Shown here: piece by piece, positions 56,253 to 64,000 of the stretch
Layout of the letters: every line of letters begins with the position of its first letter
Numbering within the stretch: the stretch's first letter is position 1
DNA from: Aplidium turbinatum
Lineage: Eukaryota > Chordata > Ascidiacea > Aplousobranchia > Polyclinidae
Direction of reading: 5' to 3'
DNA length: 64,000 nt
Assembly (NCBI GenBank): GCA_918807975.1
Contig: OU964918.1
Location: forward strand, 7,254,001 to 7,318,000
Notes under the pieces: model-generated
Database searches by the model: none
Seen by the model: only the letters and a program-made list of their open reading frames with translations
What the model was told of the DNA's origin: nothing
Made by a program: the position numbers and the translations under genes

Positions 56253-58587
56253 TCATGAACTTTGTCTTTGCTGCATTTGGACGCGTAGCAATGACGAAAT
56301 CTCCTTTATCTTTCTTGCAAGAAATGACGAGTATAGCCACGGATTCACTGCGCTGTTGATTGGGATGAGAAAGATGGCAGTTATCGGGTACGCCATGCCT
56401 GGTATTTCAAATCCACCAAACGACAGGAAGGACATAATGCAAATAGGAATCCAACACAAGAAGTCTGTGATCATAATGCGCACGATTGTTCCCGATAAGT
56501 CTTTGCTTCTTTTGGCTTGTGCTTGACTGACGGTGTTGACATTGCCTTGTCTACCTGCAACTATAATAATAATAATAAGTGGAGGTTGAGTATATTACTT
56601 TGTTTATGAATGTAAATTAAACAACAAGTAAGCAAAGCCAAGCAAAACAGCAACATACAAGGCAGTGTTTGGTAGGAAGCTTTATAATGTTGAATAAATA
56701 AATTATGTTCAAAAAAATACTTGTGACCAGGATTCGATTCCAAGTTGGATCATACCAACAACTTTAAAGTCGGTATCAATTGTACACCTTCTTAAGAGAA
56801 GCAGACCGAACAAGTCGATATCTGGTTAATATTGGCTTACATCTTAACTATGAAAAAGCTTTGGTAGAGATTTTGCTTTTTTAAACCTTAGACAAACAAA
56901 ACAAAGTAACTTTTGCGAGTTTAACATGTTTTATGATCGTCGTCGTCATGTGAGCCTCTGGGGCCGAGGGTCTATCCTTTTACCACCCCAGACTCACGAT
57001 GTTCCCGGATTACACTGGAAGGCTACTAGAGAGCAGCCAGTGGGTATCTGCTTGACTCGAAGACCCATGGTCTCTTCGCAGATTCCCGTTGCTGGAAATT
57101 CCTTTTTTATTGCTGTATTTATTGTATTATATCTACCAACGAAATAAAATCAATCAATCAATCAATCAAACCAGTCTTTGGTTTCATCATCCATGACATG
57201 CAGACCTTCCACTCCGTTAGGTGGCTTGATGATGGAACAGCTATTGATGATGTGGTCTGCGGTCTGCTCCTCGGCGCCACATTCATTGGAGGAGGAAGAG
57301 GCCATTCCCCATTAGTGCATGGATGAGCGGAAAAGCCCGACGCCCGTACGGAGACGGTTGAGGCGCACCCATGCCTGTCTTGGTAGTGTTAGACCAATAG
57401 GGCGTGTGTCGGTGTCAGGGATGAACGAATAGAGTCTGGTGGGGATGTTTTATGATAAAAAGATACAACAAAAATTAAAAAATCAACTCAAACGTTTTCG
57501 ACACGTCAGGAATCATCGTCAGTATCTCATCAGGAATTACTGAAATCTGCAATATATATAAAATAAAAATTATGAAATAAATCTTACTATGGACTATAAC
57601 TGTAATGACACTCCAGACTGAAAAGCACAAACTGAACAAGTGATTCAAGAATGATTTCGAGTAAATCGTAAGGCGGAAACAGATAGCATGAGCTGTAAAG
57701 TACAAGCATGTGACAAACAATCAAAAGACACAAAAAAGAACGATGAGCCACAGGCGAATGACTGCTGGTTAAAAGACGGATTATTACGTTTGACAAAGGC
57801 CGTGAGCACTTAAACCCCAACCTAACAACCAAAAGTGCAATTAAAGGGCGCTTCGCCTCTTGTGTAACGAGCACGGACAATGTATCGATCGACTAATTTA
57901 AAATCATTTCTTGAGACAGCTTTGAATTTCAGACTAAGATCATGGAAACCTTAAGAATCAAACGTAATAATTCGTCTCTCAACCGGCAGTTATACGCCTG
58001 TGGCTCATCGTTCCTTTTGTGTGTGTTCCAATTTTTTGTCACATGCCTGTACTTTACACCTCATGTGATCTGTTTCCGGCCGTATAATTTACTTGTAATC
58101 ATTTTTGTATCGCTTTTTCAGTTTGTGCTTTTCAGTCCTGAGTGTCGTTACAGTTATAGTGAATAATCAGATTTATCTTATAATTTTAATTTTATGTTCA
58201 TTGCAGATTTAAATAATTCCTAATGAGGACAGTGTCGAAAACGTTTGAGCTGATTTTTAATTATGTTAATTCTCTTTATCATAAAACATGCTAAACATGC
58301 TAAAGTAACTTTGTTTTGTTTGTTTATCTTAAATATGATTCAATGGAATATAAGAAAAAAGCAAATAACAACCAAACGAATAACAACAGCAACTTCCGGG
58401 CAACAAAAAATAAGCAATATCTTCATTATTATTTACCAGTGCAACCATATTACCTTGTTTCTTTTGGTAACTTGCAGCATAGTAAAGTATCACATAAACA
58501 ATGAACATGTAGAAGAAAGCTGCAAAATTCACCATTAAGATCCCAAACGAGTAGACGAATGCCGGTTCGTTTGAAGCGCCGTAATAT
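56253..58587 (-). CDS. Relaxin-receptor / GRL101-like GPCR, last two exons (TM5-TM7)
   Basis: Two minus-strand exons join in phase: 58587-58454 and 56554-56253, giving 144 C-terminal residues of a rhodopsin-class receptor. Exon A holds YYGASNEPAFVYSFGILMVN and the hydrophobic TM5. Exon B holds the short third intracellular loop (SQAQAKRSKDLSGTIVRIMI), TM6 with DFLCWIP, and TM7 with INSAVNPWLYSS, which contains the NPxxY activation motif. A 25-residue basic/Gln-rich tail ends QQRQSS. The pairing of DFLCWIP with (I/V)NSA(V/L)NP is characteristic of RXFP relaxin receptors and molluscan GRL101. The LDL-receptor class A and leucine-rich repeats expected upstream are not visible; 58.6-64 kb shows no further exon I can defend. 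The 1.9-kb intron contains a LINE and an inverted-repeat element. Confidence 0.88.
56937..57470 (-). mobile_element. LINE 3' part in the GPCR intron, split by a small insertion
   Basis: The + strand starts CGTCGTCATGTGAGCCTCTG, the reverse of the LINE 3' end, then continues as at 27600. Minus-strand coding pieces (for example around 57240-57290, CGAEEQTADHII) are visible in broken frames. It is interrupted at 57040-57170. Confidence 0.75.
57040..57171 (+). mobile_element. Small retroposon with (AATC)n tail inserted in the LINE
   Basis: The LINE reads continuously at 27690 (GAGCAGCCGGTCTTTGG). Here GAGCAGCCAG is followed by about 130 bp ending AAATAAAATCAATCAATCAA, then CCAGTCTTTGG resumes. 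A short CCAGT duplication flanks it. The tail of AATC repeats marks it as a SINE or LINE 3' end of another family. Confidence 0.7.
57477..58263. repeat. Inverted repeat, arms about 320 bp
   Basis: The left arm 57477-57800 (AAAAAATCAACTCAAACGTT onwards) is mirrored by the right arm 57945-58263 (ending GAAAACGTTTGAGCTGATTT), with a loop of about 145 bp. The motif CCTAATGAGGACAGTGTCGA + AAACGTTTGAG near the arm ends resembles the 3' UTR common after Penelope-like and some LINE ORFs. Arms are roughly 80% alike by eye. It lies in the GPCR intron next to the LINE. Confidence 0.6.
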
Positions 58588-58599
58588 CTGATAAATATA

Positions 58600-60500
58600 A
58601 AGATGAAGATGCAGGCTTACAAAAACATATCGAAAGTATAAGCAATAAGTATAGTTAGTATAAATTAGGTGTAAATTCCAACACTTTGTTTCCAAAGAAA
58701 GATATTGGAGGAAAAGCACAAAATTTTCTCAAAACTTTAACACGTGACCCTTGAAATCGAAACGGGCTCTTCGCTCACACGTATCGAGTTGTCGATTGAA
58801 ATTATCTGAAGCTGGAGGTGAAGATGAAGGCGAAGTTACGAGATGAGATTGTATTTGTATTGAGGCAAGCAAATTTGTAACAATTGCGAAAATGTAACAA
58901 TATGAATCGGTTCTAAAGTTCTAGTGCTACAGTGGAAAACATGGCAAGGGATCAGTTGTAGTTTATCTTGAAAACGCCGACCATCCCACTCAGAGAAATC
59001 AAGAACGTATCTGGAAGCAAACCTTAGTTCTCAGAGCTAGGTGTGTTGTGCAAAAGTGTTGCCAAATTTTCTCCATATTTTCAGGCAAAAAGGCTAATCT
59101 TAATTAACTAGCTCAAAAATCAGACTTATTTCTAGTCAAGCTTTGACTAAAATTTGCAGAAACTGTTTGATTTGTCTGAAATTCTAGAATGATCAATTGT
59201 CAACTCAACAATCAAGTGTAAGCAAGGATAACAAAAAAATAACTGATCAAAATATTGGTGCTGATAAATTTAAACCAATTATCCCTGCAGAGATAACAAC
59301 TCAAAAAGAAATACCAAATGTAGTAAACTGTACACTCATTGTTTGACTCATCCAGTGATGCTACCCTTAGATAAGCTGATGATGTTGCACAACAGCAGCT
59401 TGTTTGATAAATTCCCTTTTTTTTCAGGTTGTAGTGTAACATCTTAAAATTTCAACATTGCTGGAATGATGAGTTGTCGAATTAAATTTGTAATCTTTTA
59501 GAAATCTTGTGTTTGCAAATCTACTGAAATGAGTTAACAAGCAAGCATTAATGATATGCACCCTACTCTGAGAAGGTAGTTTCGCATCCCGTACATGTAG
59601 AAATTCCTGATCCCACTATACCCGATTGGTATTGTTCTCGCAACTAAATCACAAAACGGTAAAAACTTGTGAATCATTGAATTTCGGTCGTTATCTTGTT
59701 CTTACTTATAAGGCAGTAAACCGGGTAACATATCTCAACTGTTGCAACCAGTGCACTGTATCAGTGTTTGGATCTAGTAGGTCTACATATCCTGTAGGTC
59801 GAAGAATTGAACAGTGATGTATATGGTCGTCATGGCACCAGGTCACATGTTTTTAGTTTTTCCATCGACTCCTGAGTTTTGTGATCGTTGTCCGTTTCAT
59901 TTGCTTCCAGCAAAGAGCACGCGAAAAAAAAGTATTTAGGCGTATAGAATACAACCTTTTTAAACTTCACAACAGTTAGGTTTTACGTCAAAAGTTAGGT
60001 GCACATTAATTGCAGTTCATTTGCAAGAGGCGTCCTCATAAACTCATTTATTTTTTTTATATTGAGTTTCTGCTTTTTTCCAATCATCCGCATTCAAAAT
60101 TGCCAAGTAAATAGTAAAAACAAGTTTGGACTTTATGTCTTCGAACTTACCATAATCATAATTACATATCATCAGTGCAATAACAAAAAAATGTGACTTA
60201 TTAATGATCGTTTTTGCGTCGATTCTATGTTCAAAGACGTCAACTGCTCAAAAAAATATAATGCATATGGATTAACGTCACTTTACAATGAAGTAGTGTG
60301 TCTCGTTGTCAAAGTTTCTAGAATCATGATAATGAAGCAACTTCAACAAAGTGTGCTTAATTCCAGATGAAGCTAAATTTTATTTTAAAATTTTTATTTT
60401 GTTTAATTTTAAGTTGAAGGTATTTTTTGCCATGACACCAGTACACTTACTGCAAGTGTTAGTTCATTTATCTTTGTTTTCACCGATTTCATTGATGTCT
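58600..60500. other. Intron or upstream DNA of the GPCR; no exon recognised
   Basis: I looked on the minus strand for TM1-TM4 of the receptor and found no convincing segment. No transposon terminus seen. Confidence 0.4.
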
Positions 60501-61047
60501 ATTGGTATGCATAGCATATTTTCACATATAAACTAGGTGGGCAATTGCCCACCTAATCCCTTTGCTTGCCCCCCTAGCCCTTTCTTTGCCCACCTAGTTT
60601 GAAACTAGGTGGGCAATTTTTAAGACTTAATTTTTGTTTAAGTTAGATCCAAGTTAAAGAATGAACAGCTAAATGGAAACCTCCAGCATACATTTAGAAC
60701 TTATCAAGCCTACCTTTGACTTTACTTATAATGTTCCATTCAAGCAGATTAATTATCAATTTGTGTTGTGAGTACCTCATATTTTGTGTGAGATTGTAAA
60801 TGTCTGAATTACCGAAGTTTGTTTCCTGATTTTCATTAAAATAAAATACCATCAGCTCTTTAGAATCATCTAATTCTGCAAAGATTCAACTCATTGTACT
60901 ATCTTAGCAGTTGTGTTTCATATACTGTATTATTATTACTGTATTATCATATTGTTTCTTTTATGGCTATTATCATAGTTGTTTCTTTTTACTTTAGTAC
61001 AAGAGACCTCTGCAACTAAATGTCGCTAGATTAAATTTTATTAGATT

Positions 61048-62674
61048 ACACAGGCCAACAAAAAAGATAAAAAATTTTGTGTCTGCAATGTAAGATGTGA
61101 TTTGGGGTATATTGAGGCTGCTGATTTCAAAAATCACAGATTTTACCCATCACATCAAGTTTTTGAGATTTTTGCATGATATTTTTTCTCATAATTTTGG
61201 CTTTTTGGCCGAATTTTCTCTTACTGTTACCGTTTTGTAAAGACCTTATGAGCCAATAGTGTTTGAAAATTTGTCATAATCATGGAAATGATTTTATTTT
61301 GTAACATTTGAAGATGTATGATGACACCATGACCATTGGGGTGACCTACCTATCTTCAGAAGGTAGCCTACACTAGTCAGAAGACCCCCTGGCTAGATAG
61401 TCCACTGGTCAAAAAAGTCACATAGACCGTCTGGCTAATGGACCATCTGTCTATGGTAGACCATCCAATTTATGTATCTTCTGAGAACTGGTCCATAAAC
61501 CACCCCTTACAGGCAGGGTTACATTCACGTTGTCAGTACCACTCTACTTTTGATATATAACATCGGTTTTATCTTTTTTGCTGAACGTGGAGATTTAAGC
61601 TTATGTAAAACTTGTCTATAACTCATTCTTTTTTGAATTTTCATGTATTTAGATTTTTTCATATTATCAAGGTGTTAATTCTGTTTGTGGTATGAATAAG
61701 TAGCAGGATGGCATCTTCAAGGAGAAAATGTGAAAATGACCCTGATGTTTTTTGTTACATATGTGGCAGTTATACTGTTCCTAACCAAAGGCAAACCATA
61801 ACAAATTTTGTGAAACAAGCATATCTTGCATATTTCAAAATTCGCCTGGGTAATCAGGACAAATCATGGGCTCCACATACTGCATGTAAAGCTTGTGTGG
61901 AAAACCTAAGACGATAGATCAATGGAAATCCTAAATCAACTCACAACATTCACGAAAATCATGCAAGCGAAAGTTTGTCCCAGAGTAACGTTTCCCAAAA
62001 CTGCATGTGAATTTCCTTTTTTCTGTAGAACTGAACCTATTTTTAAGTGTCTATTCTATTCAATTTCTTCAATTTTATTTTTCTTTGCTGGCGCAAACAT
62101 AATAGCGAATGACATTACAAACACACAACTGTAGCACCAACAAAAGGAAAAGATGGCAAAATCAAAAGGTTTAAAATATGCATTGGAGATTTGCAAAGCC
62201 ACCAAACCTACTTCTTAACACGAAAAAAATAACAATGTAGCCTACTCTTGTAAAAAAAAGAACGTTGAACGTTTAGTGTTAGCAGATAAACTTTGAAGAA
62301 TTGGGTTCAAGTTACCAGAAGTCAATAAAATAAAAAAATAAAAAAAATAAAACTGGTCTTGAAATACCTCAATGTTTTCATTAATATTATATTTGTATGT
62401 CTTGTGTAGACTTTAGACTTTATCGCAGACCTTGTTGACGAAAATGGGTTCAAATTCCATGAAACGCCATAGTCTACCAATACAGATCAGGAGTCCATTT
62501 TATCAATTTTTACCAAAAAAGCATACAGATATCATGAAATCCTGATGTGATACAAAAAATCTGATGTGATTTTTGTATCACATCAGCACCCAAAATATCA
62601 CATCAATTCAGCACCCAAAATATATCCTAGAATGACATTTACTATGCTGACACAAAAAGTGTGTTGGCTTGTGT
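61048..62674 (+). mobile_element. Nested element with ACACAGGCCAACA ends
   Basis: The left end ACACAGGCCAACAAAAAAGA, then TTTTGTGTCTGCAATGTAAG, aligns with the reverse complement of the right end (ACACAAGCCAACACACTTTT, TGTGTCAGCATAGTAAATG). Both are followed by a GGGTATATT / GGATATATT word. No clean target duplication was found. It contains a transposase N-terminal fragment at 61708-61917. Confidence 0.65.
61708..61917 (+). pseudogene. Transposase N-terminal domain fragment (CYICG type)
   Basis: 69 residues beginning MASSRRKCENDPDVFCYICG, then SYTVPNQRQTITNFVKQAY, YFKIRLGNQDKSWAPHTAC and KACVENLRR before a stop. Cys-x2-Cys (CYIC) and Cys-x2-Cys (CKAC) with a His (APH) suggest a zinc-binding module. 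From memory, this module opens a group of unannotated invertebrate proteins that end with the HRARWMAK...LWYLSEE...NDxAERGVAL region seen at 405-1160, 2482-3060 and 16740-17330. The rest of the protein is absent; after the stop I see no continuing homology. Confidence 0.65.
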
Positions 62675-63474
62675 TATTATTTATAAAATATTGTGGGCAG
62701 GGATGAATATAGGAATCAATTATGGGTCTCAAATGTTTAGTCTAGGTATAATATGCCTTTTTACCCACAATTTGCCTGAGAAATCTACTAAGCTTGCATA
62801 GTTTACGCTCGGGAAAAAATGCCCTTTTTTCCATCATTTACGCGCGAAAAGTGCCCTTTTTAACATAACTCTCGCGCTAAAACTGCCCTTTTTTTAAAAT
62901 TTGCCCACCTAGTCCCAATTTGTGAAAAGATGCTATGTTGGTATGAGTGTTTATGCGTGCGCCACCTGTTTCTCAATGTAGTAAACTAAAAGCATTGTTG
63001 GACAAAAATTTCCGTTAGGGTGAGTCTTTCTTTTGCAATATTTGTTACACAACTTGACATCAATCCGTGACTTTCGTGAATATATCAACAGTTTCAACAC
63101 TAAAAAAAAAAACCTATTGAAACCATAACCTTTTGCATCTAACAAAACAAACGTTCAAGACAAACATTCAAGGCAGTGCAATAACTTCGCCAGTCGGGGC
63201 CCGGTGCAAGCATCTATCTATTAATCTCCTGCTCATAGTATTCAATTGAGCTGCTTTTGTCTGTAAAGGGATCATTGGTTTTTTCCTATGATATTTAAAT
63301 AATTTTATACTTTTTCGTGTTCAAATCTGTCAACAATTGGAATACAGTTTCTCCAAGGTTGCATTGTCAAACATAAACTGTGATTGCAGATCTTCAAAAT
63401 CGAAATAATGCCATACCAAGAATTTTGTAGGGGCAATAGTAGGTTGCAGGAATAACTTTGACATGTTAATGTTA

Positions 63475-63822
63475 ATCTTCATCCTCGGACTGGGAAAGCT
63501 TCTTGCAGAGCTTAATCCTAGTAGTTTCGCATACTTGTGGAGGCTTTGAATCACTGACGCAGGCCCGGTCACCAAGATTGACAGAGTGAAATTTCCAATT
63601 GTTGAAGTCTTGTTGCTGGGGATTATTCCATTTTTTTTTTTATTCCATTTTTCCATTTTTAAAAAAAAAAAAAAATTCCATTCATTAGATGCCGCTGAAT
63701 GAAGAGCCGTCTTTAACTTGCGTTGCTCAAACGCTCACCCCGAGAGTCGAACCAGCGCCGCTTGATCTTAAAGCTTCTTCGTTCCAAAAGTCAGGCGCTA
63801 ACCAACCGAGCTATCGGGGCGG
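63475..63822 (-). mobile_element. SINE (family 2), near full length with poly-A/T expansion
   Basis: Minus strand from 63820: CCCCGATAGCTCGGTTGGTT (A box), GCTGGTTCGACTCTCGGGG (B box), then GACGGCTCTTCATTCAG. An expanded homopolymer tract (63630-63675) follows, and the shared body runs to GCTTTCCCAGTCCGAGGATG. The acceptor strands overlap the T arm, so it is not a functional tRNA. Confidence 0.8.
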
Positions 63823-64000
63823 ACGACTTTTGACATAATATCATGAAAAGCATATCAAAATAGACGTCTCAAGTACTCATAAATATATATATCTCATATC
63901 TCATAAATATAAGCCATTTTTAGGCGTTTTTACATTTCAAAGTAATTGCACTAACATTTATATTGCACTAACATTAACATATATATAACTAGCATTGCAC

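Larger units (their letters stand above)
60510..62937 (+). mobile_element. DNA transposon with CATAGCAT ends and perfect 8-bp TSD
   Basis: The left end CATAGCATATTTTCACA and right end TGTGAAAAGATGCTATG are inverted repeats, followed inwards on both sides by ACTAGGTGGGCAA. The flanks carry the perfect 8-bp duplication TTGGTATG (60502-60509, 62938-62945). Words TTTGCCCACCTAG and CTGCCCTTTTT recur near both ends. Inside lies a second, 1.6-kb element with ACACAGGCCAACA ends. The CA start and 8-bp duplication recall hAT or P elements, but the TIR matches neither classic consensus that I know. Confidence 0.85.

Noticed and set aside
63736-63822. Possible intron-containing tRNA gene on the minus strand
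   Set aside because: The A and B boxes are good, but the acceptor strand overlaps the T arm and the anticodon arm does not pair; the body matches other SINE copies.
1-64000. LTR retrotransposon, retrovirus or Polinton
   Set aside because: No paired LTRs, gag/pol/integrase or capsid-type domains were recognised; all reverse-transcriptase pieces are of the non-LTR type.

Overview
The window is AT-rich nuclear DNA from an animal: genes are split by introns with GT/AG ends, tRNA genes carry internal promoters, and the gene families present are metazoan (SLC35C1, TMEM218, a leucine-rich-repeat-class GPCR). The many tRNA-headed SINEs, hAT miniature elements and Jockey/CR1-like LINEs fit a marine invertebrate, perhaps a non-vertebrate deuterostome. 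The species cannot be fixed from the sequence.

Layout. 1-20.8 kb is a pile of nested transposons with no host exon seen. It holds two 2.2-2.3 kb copies of a DNA transposon with TAGGGTGG ends and 8-bp target duplications, each carrying the same LINE scrap. It also holds two giant fold-back elements with GGGTCATT ends (4.3 and 7.1 kb), a P-like transposase fossil, several hAT miniature elements, and a hAT element stretched to 9.7 kb by later insertions. 22.5-28.4 kb (+) holds the 3' exons of the GDP-fucose transporter gene SLC35C1, with a LINE in one intron and a LINE scrap in the next. 29.9-32.4 kb is intergenic, with a hAT MITE, a SINE and a pogo-like MITE. 33.0-45.9 kb (-) is a 13-exon gene, reconstructed here with consistent splice phases, for a 750-residue membrane-anchored or secreted right-handed beta-helix protein of bacterial-type layout. 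46-51 kb is gene-poor with one tRNA-Thr(CGU). 51.2-51.6 kb (+) is single-exon TMEM218, followed by a second, nearly identical tRNA-Thr. 53.0-53.4 kb is a 29-bp minisatellite. 56.3-58.6 kb (-) holds the last two exons of a relaxin-receptor/GRL101-like GPCR (TM5-TM7). 60.5-62.9 kb is a DNA transposon with a perfect 8-bp target duplication that carries the N-terminal domain of what appears to be the same unnamed transposase family whose C-terminal half lies in the first 17 kb.

The host genes are functionally unrelated (Golgi nucleotide-sugar transport, an extracellular beta-helix protein, a ciliary transition-zone protein, a peptide-hormone-type receptor). Both neighbouring pairs are convergent. 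The main points of interest are the beta-helix gene, whose closest remembered relatives are bacterial, and the little-described transposon families, for which target duplications, nesting order and split transposase domains can be read directly. No LTR retrotransposon, retrovirus or Polinton was recognised.
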